Part shown: positions 17,435 through 25,045 of the stretch, piece after piece
Layout: every line of letters starts with the position of its first letter
Numbering within the stretch: position 1 is the stretch's first letter
NCBI GenBank assembly: GCA_033391075.1
Contig: JAWPMV010000001.1
Location: forward strand, 1,116,001-1,180,000
DNA: 64,000 nt
Reading direction: 5' to 3'
Source of the DNA: Bacteroidia bacterium
GTDB lineage: Bacteria > Bacteroidota > Bacteroidia > J057
Translations under genes and position numbers: made by a program
The notes under the pieces: model-generated
Database searches by the model: none
What the model was told of the DNA's origin: nothing
Seen by the model: the letters and a program-made list of their open reading frames with translations, nothing else

Positions 17435-17591
17435 CTTTTACTACAGTACATCCCGGCCTAAATACTAGAGTTGGGGTGACAGGAAGTTTGTAGGAAGGTG
17501 AAAAAGGGGGGCCTAAGAATTTAGGTCCTTCGCCTTAGCTCAGGAAGATACCTTTTGGTTTGCCTTTCCAAATCTTACCCGCCGCATAAAA

Positions 17592-17620
17592 AAACAAAAA
17601 GGCAGGCCTATGGCCTGCCT
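17592..17620 (-). terminator. Intrinsic terminator of the minus-strand operon 17641-19388
   Basis: A perfect 9-bp stem (AGGCAGGCC with GGCCTGCCT), a 3-nt loop and, on the minus strand, a TTTTTGTTTTTTT tail. Confidence 0.9.
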
Positions 17621-17640
17621 TACACACATATAGCGATTCC

Positions 17641-18486
17641 TTAGGCTGAAGGAATATGTATTTTGGGATTCCAAATCCCTGTCGCAGCTGTTTCTGTAAC
17701 GTAGGTCGAAAAATCTTTGGGCTTTCGTCCCAATACCTTTTCAATATCATGGCTAATCTCTGAAACAGCAGGATCACCGATCACCTCTGCAAAGAGGTAG
17801 TTGACCAGCCAAACATAATCTGCTGGTACTCCTGCTTCCTCTAACATCTTTCGATAGGCTTCCAGACTGACAGGGGTAAAAGCAATTTCTCTTCCAGTCA
17901 CCTCCGCAATTTCTGCTACAACTTCTTTAAAGCTCAAGCTGCGAGCGCCAGTTAATTCATAAAGTTGTCCGTCATGTGCTGAACTGAGCAGAACTTCCAA
18001 AGCCACATCAGAAATATCATCTGTATCCACAAAAGGTATCTGAGCATCAGCCTGGGCAGTTGCTACATGACCTGCCTGGATGGGTTCAAGAAAAAAGCTC
18101 TCGCTGAAATTCTGGCTAAACCAGCTCGCTCGAATGATGGTATAGGCTATGCCTGAGTTGATCACAATCTGTTCGCAAAGTTCTGCTTCTCTCTCGCCTT
18201 TCCCGGAAAGTAAAACAAGCTTTTTGATTCCAGCTTTCTGTGATTCCTTTACCAATTGTTCTATTGCTTCTTTCGCACCGGGAACTGCCAGGTCAGGTTG
18301 AAAAGTGATATATACTTTATCCATTTCTGCCAGTGCTGCCGCCCATCCTTGCGGTTTTTGCCAATCAAAAGAAGGACTTGCACTTCTCGAACCGATTCGG
18401 ACTTCGATTCCCTTATTTTGTAGTTTTTTAACTACTTTTCTTCCGGTTTTACCCGTTCCGCCGATGACTAATATCTTGTCTTTCAT
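17641..18486 (-). CDS. NAD(P)H-binding, NmrA-like atypical short-chain dehydrogenase
   Basis: An NmrA/QOR2-like member of the atypical SDR superfamily, cytosolic. It opens with the dinucleotide-binding motif ILVIGGTGKTGRKVVKKL (GGxGxxG) and has RIGSRS at the end of the second strand, which suits NADP binding. YTIIRASWFSQNF and ELTGARSLSF are typical of the family; the classical YxxxK active site is not evident. Members act as redox sensors or NAD(P)H:quinone reductases. It is the last gene of a probable minus-strand operon with DUF1772 and cytochrome c genes. Confidence 0.8.
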   Translation of the reverse strand: MKDKILVIGGTGKTGRKVVKKLQNKGIEVRIGSRSASPSFDWQKPQGWAAALAEMDKVYITFQPDLAVPGAKEAIEQLVKESQKAGIKKLVLLSGKGEREAELCEQIVINSGIAYTIIRASWFSQNFSESFFLEPIQAGHVATAQADAQIPFVDTDDISDVALEVLLSSAHDGQLYELTGARSLSFKEVVAEIAEVTGREIAFTPVSLEAYRKMLEEAGVPADYVWLVNYLFAEVIGDPAVSEISHDIEKVLGRKPKDFSTYVTETAATGIWNPKIHIPSA

Positions 18487-18526
18487 AATCTTATGGTTTG
18501 AATGTTATAGGTGAATCTTGAATGTT

Positions 18527-19042
18527 TTATAGTTGAAGACTGTGTTCTTTGTCCGTGAAAGCAGCCAATAGGCTTAAGAGTAGGGCCAGGAGAGAAAAAT
18601 AGGTGCGGATGCTGTGCAAACGGTTCCATTGTAGCTCGTAGGAATGCCTGATCTCATGAAGCGCTTCTTTGCTCAATTCTTCTATCTGTAGGATATCCAG
18701 TCCATCGTTTAGGGGAACATTACCAAAAGCGGTTACGCCAAAGGTTCCGATAAGGTAGGATAATGTTGCGCCCAGGATCAGGTAAAATGCCAGGCCCATA
18801 CCGGATTGAAGTTGTGCATAGGTGTTGAGCAGGAGGAAAATCAGGCTACCAAAAAAGATGGCATAAAAGGCCGGGTTCAGGATTGCTCGATTGATGGATT
18901 GCATGCTTTCAACATAGGCATGGTCATCAATGCGTTTGGTTCCAGGGATCACTGAGACTTCCCATGCATAGAATAGACCTGCAGAAAGTCCCGTCAGGAG
19001 GATGGCAACAAACAGAGAGCTGCCTTTTAAGGTGAATTCCAT
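18527..19042 (-). CDS. DUF1772 (anthrone oxygenase-like) membrane protein
   Basis: An integral membrane protein with four predicted helices (LFVAILLTGLSAGLFYAWEV, AIFFGSLIFLLLNTYA, GLAFYLILGATLSYLIGTFG, YFSLLALLLSLLAAF). It carries the family pattern of a VIPG segment after helix 1, a VPLN motif (FGNVPLNDGLD) and a conserved W near the start of the last helix (LQWNRLHSIR). Some relatives are anthrone oxygenases; most are uncharacterised. It lies 1 base after the cytochrome c gene and 40 bases before the NmrA-like gene, so co-transcription is likely. Confidence 0.75.
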   Translation of the reverse strand: MEFTLKGSSLFVAILLTGLSAGLFYAWEVSVIPGTKRIDDHAYVESMQSINRAILNPAFYAIFFGSLIFLLLNTYAQLQSGMGLAFYLILGATLSYLIGTFGVTAFGNVPLNDGLDILQIEELSKEALHEIRHSYELQWNRLHSIRTYFSLLALLLSLLAAFTDKEHSLQL

Positions 19043-19043
19043 T

Positions 19044-19388
19044 TTATTTCTGTATAAATGATTGTGAATTGATCCAGTTTTGGAGGGTATCGTATTCGGC
19101 TTGAGTCAGCTTGATTTTTCTGCCTCTGGGCATGCGCTTTTTGACGAAGACCTGTTTGTAAATCCTGGGAGCCAGTTCTTCCATATTCTCCAGGCTAAAA
19201 ACCCTTCTAGGATTCTGCTTTTGATGGCAGACATTGCATTTTGCCTTAAGAATTTCGAATGCAGCTTGTTTGAGTTCTTCCGGAGGCAGGCTTTCGGAAC
19301 CCGGTCCCCAAACGATAAAGGAAGGAAGCATAAATAGTCCCCAGATTAGGACCAGACTTCGACTTAGATTTTGTGTTATTTGTTTCAT
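19044..19388 (-). CDS. Small c-type cytochrome
   Basis: A secreted monohaem cytochrome of 114 residues. An N-terminal signal/anchor helix (SRSLVLIWGLFMLPSFIVWG) is followed by the haem site AKCNVCHQKQ (CxxCH) near residues 51-55, and a candidate axial methionine occurs in VKKRMPRGRKI. A final helix (YDTLQNWI) is usual for this cytochrome type. It probably passes electrons in the periplasm, perhaps with the adjacent DUF1772 membrane protein. It is the first gene of the minus-strand operon; the AraC gene upstream is separated by 190 bases. Confidence 0.8.
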   Translation of the reverse strand: MKQITQNLSRSLVLIWGLFMLPSFIVWGPGSESLPPEELKQAAFEILKAKCNVCHQKQNPRRVFSLENMEELAPRIYKQVFVKKRMPRGRKIKLTQAEYDTLQNWINSQSFIQK

Positions 19389-19579
19389 CTTTCTGTGTAC
19401 TAATTGTTTGATGAAACAAAGTTGGGGCCTTCACAAAGAAGTCATTGGTCCCAAAAGGAGTATGATTTGTTCGAAAAGGATAATTGGGGTGGGAAGTGCA
19501 AATAAGAGACTGGAAATGAAAAACTCAGCAGCTATTTCTAAGCTTTTACCTTCTCCGTTTCTTAATATTCATTTATTTC

Positions 19580-20443
19580 TTATATCCGGATTTCACTAGG
19601 CCTATATCCATACTTCTTAGCAAAAGCATTGGAAAAGGAGCTGAGACTATCGTAGCCTACCTGCCAGGCCGCTTCTTGCACACTGAATTCCTGCTTTCTC
19701 AATAAGTCATGAGCTTTTGAGAGTCGTTCGTTTTGCAAGTATTTGAAAACCGGAACTCCGAATACTTCTTTAAAGTTCTTTTTTAACTTGAAACTGTTCA
19801 GGCCAATCAGTCGAGATAGTTCAGATAGAGAGGGAGGAGTTTCCAGATTATTGGCGAGAATTTCTTTGGCTTCGAAAATCTTTTGCCTTTCATCCGACTT
19901 GATTCTCTTTTCTTTCAACACTGCCAATTCTCCAAAAAAATGAGAAAGTAAGGCAGTTATCTGACTTCGAAAGAACATCATTCTCGTCTTTCCCTCAAAG
20001 CGACAATTAAAAAGCTGATCTAGAATATTATGCATCTCAGGACTCATGAAAAAAACAGGTCCCTCTACATAATGATCTGTGGGATGTGTCAATTGATAGA
20101 GGAATTCGGAAAATAATTCGCCCTCCTGATTGGGGAGTTTTTCCAGATTTTTCAGAGAGGTAACGATAACAATGGAATTCAGGACTTTCTCTGCTGAAAC
20201 CGTATGCACAAATTCAACCTGATCATCGGCATAAAAGGAAAGAGCCATACCTTTGGTATGTGTAAAATCTTTATGCTTATCGCCATACTTTACCCGAAGG
20301 TCTACATTTCCTTCTCCATAAAAAGCTACAGCAACAACTTCTTCATCAAAGGTACAGGCATCGGTGGTAACCTCAATTGCCTGAGATTCTTCGACAAGAA
20401 TGGTGAAATCATTGATATCGATTATATCTCGGGTCATAAACAA
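19580..20443 (-). CDS. AraC-family transcriptional regulator
   Basis: A soluble AraC/XylS regulator. An N-terminal cupin-like sensing region of about 180 residues precedes two helix-turn-helix motifs at the C-terminus (PPSLSELSRLIGLNSFKLKK and AAWQVGYDSLSSFSNAFAKK, then YGYRPSEIR). It is the nearest upstream gene to the cytochrome/DUF1772/NmrA operon on the same strand and diverges from the Crp/Fnr gene, so it may control either. Met1 or Met3 could be the start. Confidence 0.85.
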   Translation of the reverse strand: MFMTRDIIDINDFTILVEESQAIEVTTDACTFDEEVVAVAFYGEGNVDLRVKYGDKHKDFTHTKGMALSFYADDQVEFVHTVSAEKVLNSIVIVTSLKNLEKLPNQEGELFSEFLYQLTHPTDHYVEGPVFFMSPEMHNILDQLFNCRFEGKTRMMFFRSQITALLSHFFGELAVLKEKRIKSDERQKIFEAKEILANNLETPPSLSELSRLIGLNSFKLKKNFKEVFGVPVFKYLQNERLSKAHDLLRKQEFSVQEAAWQVGYDSLSSFSNAFAKKYGYRPSEIRI

Positions 20444-20544
20444 TGATACATAAAATCAGGAATATTTACTTTCTGTATACGGAAATTAAAAAATCGGTTT
20501 GGAGGCAGGAAAAATAATCAGCTTCTTATTTGAAAAATCGCGGG

Positions 20545-21126
20545 ATGCTTCGCTTGCTAGAAAATATTGGGAGACATATTGAGTTGGATGAAAGAGAAGA
20601 AGCTTTTGTCCTTTCCTTGCTCAAAAAAAAGCGTCTGAAAAGAAAAGACTTCCTTCAAAGACAGGGAGAACTATGCAGGTCTATCTATTTTGTGAACAAA
20701 GGGAGTCTGCGCTGCTATTATGAGGGGCCTGATCAAAAGGAAAGCACTATTATGTTTGCTTTTGCAGATTGGTGGATCACAGATATGCGCTGCTTCATCC
20801 ATCAACTTCCTGCTGATACCCATATTCAAGCCCTGGAGGAAAGCGAGGTAGGGGAGATTTCAAAAGCCAGTTTTGATCAACTTTTTGAAGAGATTCCAAA
20901 ATTTGAACGCCTTTTTCGCATCCTCATGCAAAATGCCTACATCCGTGAACAGACGCGTATGCTTGAACATTTGACCTGTTCAGCTGAAGCGCGCTACCAA
21001 AAATACATTAGCAAATATCCCCGCATAGAACAATTGGTCTCTCAAAAACATATCGCTTCTTATCTGGGTATCACGCCCGAATTCCTCAGCTTTACCAAAA
21101 AGAAGGCCCAGCAAAAGAATTCTTAA
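20545..21126 (+). CDS. Crp/Fnr-family regulator (cyclic-nucleotide-binding fold)
   Basis: A Crp/Fnr-like protein with an N-terminal cNMP-binding beta-barrel (FLQRQGELCRSIYFVNKGSLRCYY) and a C-terminal winged helix with QKHIASYLGITPEFLSFTKK. The arginine that contacts cAMP phosphate is not evident, so the ligand is unknown. The ATG at 20545 gives the normal family N-terminus; a TTG at 20530 would add five residues. It is followed 53 bases later by a DUF4406 gene. Confidence 0.85.
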   Translation: MLRLLENIGRHIELDEREEAFVLSLLKKKRLKRKDFLQRQGELCRSIYFVNKGSLRCYYEGPDQKESTIMFAFADWWITDMRCFIHQLPADTHIQALEESEVGEISKASFDQLFEEIPKFERLFRILMQNAYIREQTRMLEHLTCSAEARYQKYISKYPRIEQLVSQKHIASYLGITPEFLSFTKKKAQQKNS

Positions 21127-21179
21127 GTTAGCTTAAGATTTTTCTCCTACTCATCAACCATCTTTATAAAAAAAGACCT

Positions 21180-21542
21180 ATGATGATTATGATTTCTGGT
21201 CCCTATCGTAGTGGGACCAATGATGAACCTTCGCTCATTAAAGCAAACCTCGACAAATTGGAAGCTCCTGCTTTGGCAATTTTTGAAAAAGGGCATGTAC
21301 CTGTAATTGGTGAATGGTTTGCATTGCCGTTAATGAAATTGGCGGGATCAAAAGAAGTGGGAGATGAAATTTATGACAAGATCTCTTATCCTATTGCACA
21401 CCGCATTTTGAGGAGTTGTGATGCTATTTTACGGATTGAAGGTGCTTCAAATGGTGCGGATATGGATGTAGAAGTCGGAAAGAAACTCGGTTTGCAGATT
21501 TTCTATAACTTAGCTGATATACCTGATGAATCTGATCAATAG
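21180..21542 (+). CDS. DUF4406 protein (nucleoside 2-deoxyribosyltransferase-like fold)
   Basis: A small cytosolic protein. MISGPYRSG at the N-terminus, EWFALPLMK in the middle and DAILRIEGASNGADMDVEVG near the end match DUF4406, which is related to nucleoside 2-deoxyribosyltransferases and other Rossmann-like nucleotide binders. The substrate is unknown. Three candidate ATGs occur in the first four codons. It forms a short run with the Crp/Fnr and DUF3052 genes. Confidence 0.7.
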   Translation: MMIMISGPYRSGTNDEPSLIKANLDKLEAPALAIFEKGHVPVIGEWFALPLMKLAGSKEVGDEIYDKISYPIAHRILRSCDAILRIEGASNGADMDVEVGKKLGLQIFYNLADIPDESDQ

Positions 21543-21574
21543 AATCGGTTCATGATCATTTCAGCACACATTTT

Positions 21575-21985
21575 ATGTCAGCCGGATATTCTCAAACTCC
21601 CCTTGCAAAGAAGCTGGGTATCAAGCCTGGATTTAGTATGCTGCTTCATCAGGCCCCTGATCACTATTTTGAACTTTTTGCAGATTTGCCTCAAGATCTA
21701 CAAATCTTGGAAGTAGGCCTGGAAGAAGGAGTAGATTTTATTCACCTTTTTTGTACAGAGATGAGCGATTTGGAGGCGAAAGCAGAACTACATAAATCTT
21801 ACTTGAAAAAGACAGGATTGATGTGGGTGAGTTGGCCGAAAGGGAAGTCTAAAATACCGACTGATCTCAAGCGCGAACCTATTAGGGATCACCTTCTGAG
21901 TATAGGTCTGGTAGATGTGAAAGTTGCAGCTATTGATGAGGATTGGAGTGGACTGAAGTTTGTGTATCGGGTGAAAGACCGCTAA
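21575..21985 (+). CDS. DUF3052 family protein
   Basis: A 136-residue cytosolic protein matching DUF3052: SQTPLAKKLGIKPG at the N-terminus, a central VDFIHLF strand, GLMWVSWPKGKSKIPTDL, and the C-terminal VDVKVAAIDEDWSGLKFVYR. The fold is probably methyltransferase-like without the SAM motif; function is unknown. It lies 32 bases after the DUF4406 gene. Confidence 0.8.
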   Translation: MSAGYSQTPLAKKLGIKPGFSMLLHQAPDHYFELFADLPQDLQILEVGLEEGVDFIHLFCTEMSDLEAKAELHKSYLKKTGLMWVSWPKGKSKIPTDLKREPIRDHLLSIGLVDVKVAAIDEDWSGLKFVYRVKDR

Positions 21986-22028
21986 TCCCGGATCCTAAAA
22001 TTCGTGTCAAAAATTCTTATTGGTATAT

Positions 22029-22058
22029 TAGGGTAATATAAACGCTACTATTACCCTA
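22029..22058 (+). promoter_or_regulatory. Perfect inverted repeat directly before the sulfatase start
   Basis: TAGGGTAATA (22029-22038) and TATTACCCTA (22049-22058) are exact complements around a 10-nt loop, ending 3 bases before the ATG. It could be an operator or an RNA hairpin hiding the translation start. Confidence 0.45.
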
Positions 22059-22061
22059 CAA

Positions 22062-23531
22062 ATGAAATTCTTTACTTTTCTCGGAATTGCATTATGCATC
22101 CTGGGCTGCTCTGCAACAGGAGAAAATTCCACTAGTGATTCGCAGGAATCAGCCTCCCAAGAACTCCCCAATATCATATATATTCTGGCTGATGATTTGG
22201 GTTATGGAGATTTGAGCGTCTATGGACAGACAAATTTCTCTACCCCTAATATTGATAAACTGGCTGCCGAGGGTATGTTGTTTACGCAGCATTATTCGGG
22301 AAGTACGGTTTGTGCACCTTCTCGTTCTGCCCTCATGACCGGCTTACATACGGGGCATACTTTTATTCGGGGAAATAAGGAAGTTCGTCCGGAAGGACAG
22401 CATCCATTGCCCGATAGCATTTTAACGATGGCAGAAGTGCTAAAAGATGCGGGATATGCAACTGGAGCTTTTGGGAAATGGGGGCTGGGATTTCCCGCAT
22501 CTGAAGGAGATCCCAATAATCAAGGATTTGATACTTTTTATGGCTATAACTGCCAACGTCTAGGCCACCATTATTATCCCTACTATTTATGGGACAATCA
22601 GACAAAAGTGGATTTGCCTAATAATGCAGGCAAGGCGAAAGGAAGCTATGGGCCTGAACTCATCCATGAACAAACGCTGGCATTTATAGAAGATCACCAG
22701 AAAGATCCCTTTTTCCTTTTCGTCCCCAACATCATCCCCCATGCAGAATTGATTGCTCCAGAAAAATACATGGAAAAGTATAGAGGAAAATTTCCTCCTG
22801 AAAAAGAGTATAAAGGAACGGATGATGGGGAAAATTATCGACAAGGCCCTTATGAATCCCAGCAAGAATCTCATGCGGCTTTTGTAGCCATGATTGACCT
22901 ACTCGATCAACAAGTAGGGGAGATCATCTCCAAGGTCGATGAATTAGGATTGCGAGAAAATACCCTCATCATTTTTACCTCTGATAATGGTCCCCATAGA
23001 GAAGGAGGAGCCGATCCCGAGTATTTTGATAGCAATGGAAAACTTAAAGGATTTAAAAGGGATTTGTATGAAGGAGGTATCCGCGTGCCCATGATCGCGA
23101 GTTGGCCGGGCAAAATTGCTGCAGGAACTTCCAGTGATCATATCTCTGCCTTCTGGGATGTTTTTCCGACGGTAGCCGAACTTGCAGGACTGGAAATCCC
23201 AGTAGCAGTCGATGGCTTATCATTCGTTCCTACTTTGTTGGGGGAGAAGGAGAAACAGCAATCTCATGAATATCTCTACTGGGAATTTCACGAAAGAGGA
23301 GGAAGGCAGGCAGTTAGAAAAGGAAATTGGAAAGGCGTTCGATACAATGTGCTGAAAAATCCTGATGGTCCGTTGGAGTTATATGATCTTTCTGTAGATA
23401 TAGGCGAAGAAAATAATCTGGCTGAGCAGCATCCCGATATCGTCCAGGAAATGGAGGAGATATTGAAGTCTGCAAGGACACCTTCAGAGGTTTTTACCTT
23501 TGGGCAGGGGACGTATTTAGGGAAGAATTAA
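22062..23531 (+). CDS. Lipoprotein sulfatase (type I, arylsulfatase family)
   Basis: A periplasmic or surface sulfatase. The signal peptide ends in a lipobox (ILGCSA, cysteine 16). Metal ligands are in LADDLGYGD (Asp44, Asp45), and the formylglycine signature is VCAPSRSALMTG with Cys84, the cysteine type that is matured by FGE or anSME. TSDNGPH supplies further metal ligands. Length (489) is normal, with the usual C-terminal subdomain. It probably removes sulfate from marine polysaccharides; no SusCD pair or glycosidase is adjacent, so the substrate cannot be named. Confidence 0.9.
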   Translation: MKFFTFLGIALCILGCSATGENSTSDSQESASQELPNIIYILADDLGYGDLSVYGQTNFSTPNIDKLAAEGMLFTQHYSGSTVCAPSRSALMTGLHTGHTFIRGNKEVRPEGQHPLPDSILTMAEVLKDAGYATGAFGKWGLGFPASEGDPNNQGFDTFYGYNCQRLGHHYYPYYLWDNQTKVDLPNNAGKAKGSYGPELIHEQTLAFIEDHQKDPFFLFVPNIIPHAELIAPEKYMEKYRGKFPPEKEYKGTDDGENYRQGPYESQQESHAAFVAMIDLLDQQVGEIISKVDELGLRENTLIIFTSDNGPHREGGADPEYFDSNGKLKGFKRDLYEGGIRVPMIASWPGKIAAGTSSDHISAFWDVFPTVAELAGLEIPVAVDGLSFVPTLLGEKEKQQSHEYLYWEFHERGGRQAVRKGNWKGVRYNVLKNPDGPLELYDLSVDIGEENNLAEQHPDIVQEMEEILKSARTPSEVFTFGQGTYLGKN

Positions 23532-23617
23532 GGTGCTCTTGTGTTCATATGTTCTGGAAAATTTAACCCGAGGACAAGAACACCAGAACACGCCCCTGTG
23601 AACCTTCGGTGCAATCG

Positions 23618-23688
23618 TTGAGACAGCAGGATTCGAACCTGCACTTGGAGTGTCAAAGACTCCTGTACTACCCTTATACCATGTCTCA
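23618..23688 (-). tRNA. tRNA-Gln(UUG)
   Basis: A cloverleaf on the minus strand with acceptor TGAGACA/TGTCTCA, discriminator A, an anticodon loop CTTTGAC (anticodon TTG) and T-arm GCAGG TTCGAAT CCTGC. The CCA end is not encoded. Confidence 0.93.
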
Positions 23689-23693
23689 ATGTG

Positions 23694-23766
23694 AAGGCTT
23701 GGAACGATTCGAACGCTCATCTCCTGATTCGTACTCAGGGGTTCTTTCCAATTGAACTACAAGCCC
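23694..23766 (-). tRNA. tRNA-Arg(ACG)
   Basis: The acceptor is GGGCTTG/CAAGCCT (terminal G-U). The anticodon stem CCTGA/TCAGG encloses loop GTACGAA, anticodon ACG, expected to be edited to ICG. The T-loop is TTCGAAT. Position 32 is G and the discriminator reads U, both slightly unusual. Confidence 0.85.
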
Positions 23767-23771
23767 TTTTG

Positions 23772-23842
23772 GGTGCTGGCGGGGATTCGAACCCCATCAC
23801 CTGATTCACAGTCAGGCTGCTTACCATTAGCATAACCACACC
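23772..23842 (-). tRNA. tRNA-His(GUG), acceptor stem imperfect
   Basis: The anticodon stem CCTGA/TCAGG has loop CTGTGAA (anticodon GTG); the T-arm is GGGG TTCGAAT CCCC. G-1 and C73, the histidine identity pair, are present. The 5' acceptor strand (GTGTGGT) pairs poorly with the 3' strand (CCAGCAC), with mismatches at two positions. Confidence 0.8.
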
Positions 23843-23982
23843 ATATGCAGTGCGCATGTGTTCAAGTGTTCTTGTGTTCCCGTTTCGTACTGGCACTTGA
23901 TACTTGAATTTGCGCTTGCACTTTCTCTTTTCTTGTTTTTCATGCCAGCTCCCCCAGAAGGGGAGCCAGCAGATTTGTCTCG

Positions 23983-24055
23983 TACTCCGTAGGGGAATCG
24001 AACCCCTATTTCCTGGTAGAAAGCCAGGTGTACTAAGCCATTATACGAACGGAGC
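23983..24055 (-). tRNA. tRNA-Glu(UUC)
   Basis: Acceptor GCTCCGT/ACGGAGT, anticodon stem CCTGG/CCAGG with loop CTTTCTA (anticodon TTC), T-loop TTCGATT, discriminator A. Confidence 0.93.
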
Positions 24056-24088
24056 TTAGGTGCTTCTTTCCTTATGGAAAGGTGCTGG

Positions 24089-24161
24089 TCAGGGAAACAG
24101 GATTCGAACCTGCGACCTCCCGCGTCCAAGGCGGGCAAACAACCAACCGTTCTCTTCCCTG
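24089..24161 (-). tRNA. tRNA-Pro(UGG)
   Basis: Acceptor CAGGGAA/TTCCCTG with discriminator A, anticodon stem CCCGC/GCGGG with loop CTTGGAC (anticodon TGG), T-loop TTCGAAT. Confidence 0.93.
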
Positions 24162-24213
24162 ATAGATGCAGTACGCGAGTATTCTCCTTTCGCACTACTG
24201 CTAGATTCTTTCG

Positions 24214-24287
24214 CAACGCCGACGGGACTTGAACCCGCATCCTCCCGGGAGACAGCCGGGCGCTCTAGCCAATTGAGCCACGGCGCT
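24214..24287 (-). tRNA. tRNA-Asp(GUC)
   Basis: Acceptor AGCGCCG/CGGCGTT, discriminator G, D-arm GCTC/GAGC, anticodon stem CCCGG/CCGGG with loop CTGTCTC (anticodon GTC), T-loop TTCAAGT. Confidence 0.92.
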
Positions 24288-24294
24288 GTGAAGG

Positions 24295-24386
24295 GGGAAG
24301 TGTTAGCGTGTTTGGGTGTAAGAGTATTAGGGTTAAATTATGTGTTCTCACTAACACCCTAAAACTCAAATACACTAACACTTCCC
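24295..24386. repeat. Long inverted repeat in the tRNA-Phe/tRNA-Asp spacer
   Basis: The arms 24295-24317 and 24364-24386 pair at 20 of 23 positions plus two G-U. An inner TTAGGG/CCCTAA (24327-24332 with 24357-24362) extends the structure, so nearly the whole spacer folds into one hairpin. Confidence 0.75.
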
Positions 24387-24390
24387 TTCG

Positions 24391-24463
24391 TGGAGCAGAC
24401 AGGATTCGAACCTGTGTCTTCAGGATTTCACCCTGATGTATTTAACCGCTTTACCACTGCTCC
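24391..24463 (-). tRNA. tRNA-Phe(GAA)
   Basis: Acceptor GGAGCAG/CTGCTCC, discriminator A, anticodon stem TCAGG/CCTGA with loop GTGAAAT (anticodon GAA), T-loop TTCGAAT. It is the promoter-proximal gene of the seven-tRNA cluster. Confidence 0.94.
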
Positions 24464-24478
24464 TAAAAATTTGAGCAC

Positions 24479-24507
24479 AAAAAAAGCATCTCTTGGAAAG
24501 GAGATGC
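24479..24507 (-). terminator. Terminator-like hairpin just upstream of the first tRNA cluster
   Basis: GCATCTC and GAGATGC (7 bp) around an 8-nt loop, followed on the minus strand by seven T. It ends 15 bases before the tRNA-Phe gene, which leaves little room for a separate tRNA promoter, so it may act as an attenuator or be read through. Confidence 0.75.
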
Positions 24508-24535
24508 CGGCATATCAATCTATGGATGTGATAGA

Positions 24536-24655
24536 CTAATCCGGATAATTATCCTCCTCTCTTTTTGCAATTTGAAAGCCGGGTCGATCCTGAAACTGTT
24601 CATGTACAGTCTGCGGATGCATAGAACCTTCATATATGTGATCAAAATTTATCAT
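24536..24655 (-). CDS. Possible 39-residue peptide upstream of the tRNA cluster
   Basis: A short frame (starting MINFDHIYEGSMH, ending REEDNYPD) begins at ATG 24655 and stops 28 bases before a terminator hairpin. It is hydrophilic with no recognisable motif. The terminator directly after the stop is the only support; it may be chance. Confidence 0.25.
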   Translation of the reverse strand: MINFDHIYEGSMHPQTVHEQFQDRPGFQIAKREEDNYPD

Positions 24656-24902
24656 GAGATTTAAAATGTTTGTCTGATTAGACGATGCAAAGCACAGGAA
24701 TGTTTCACAAAAATGCAAGAAAAATTTAAATTAAATTATTGATAATCAATGTTTTATGTAATGTTTTGGGCAAGGGGTATCCCTTCGTTTTTCAACGTTT
24801 TCGTCATGATTGTACAATTGTCTGTCTCTCAATTGTTTGTCGGTTCATGCGCTAAGTCTATCTATTTTTCGGGTCGAAACATTTTTTTTGAATTTTTTGC
24901 AT

Positions 24903-25045
24903 AAAAAAAGCGTCCAAATTTCTTTGGACGCTAAATATCTTTAGTAGAAAGAGAGGTTTATCATATATAACAAACAGATATAAGGCGTCCTTTTCGGTCT
25001 TTCGGTTCATGGCGAAAGTCGATAAAGTCGCTAGACTGCTTGTTC
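24903..25045 (-). ncRNA. Candidate structured RNA A with intrinsic terminator (related to RNA B at 60403-60535)
   Basis: In minus-strand order it holds GAACAA (25045-25040), AGTCT (25037-25033), TTTATCGA (25026-25019), a hairpin CTTTCG/CGAAAG (25018-24999), an arm GGACGC (24990-24985) and, 53 bases later, a perfect 10-bp terminator stem (24932-24923 with 24918-24909) followed by seven T. The arm GGACGC can also pair with the first arm of the terminator (24931-24926), so an antiterminator form is possible. Locus B has the same order and pairings with different bases. No protein gene ends at this terminator. Function and 5' end are unknown. Confidence 0.55.

Larger units (their letters stand above)
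16241..17448 (+). mobile_element. IS110-family insertion sequence
   Basis: The element comprises a left non-coding end of about 230 bases, one DEDD-type transposase gene and a short right end. Boundaries are inferred from the shared word CATCC at 16241-16245 and 17449-17453 and from guide matches in the encoded RNA (see the ncRNA entry). There are no long terminal inverted repeats, as expected for this family. It is inserted about 20 bases after the M61 peptidase gene and breaks no recognisable gene. The exact core position within CAT is uncertain by one or two bases. Confidence 0.8.

Noticed and set aside
24060-24362. Frames of 80-190 codons across the tRNA clusters (also near 23827-24240, 59543-59965, 59701-60264 and 59853-60131) with phrases like GFEPA
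   Set aside because: They are translations of the tRNA genes or their antisense; the recurring motif comes from the T-loop sequence.
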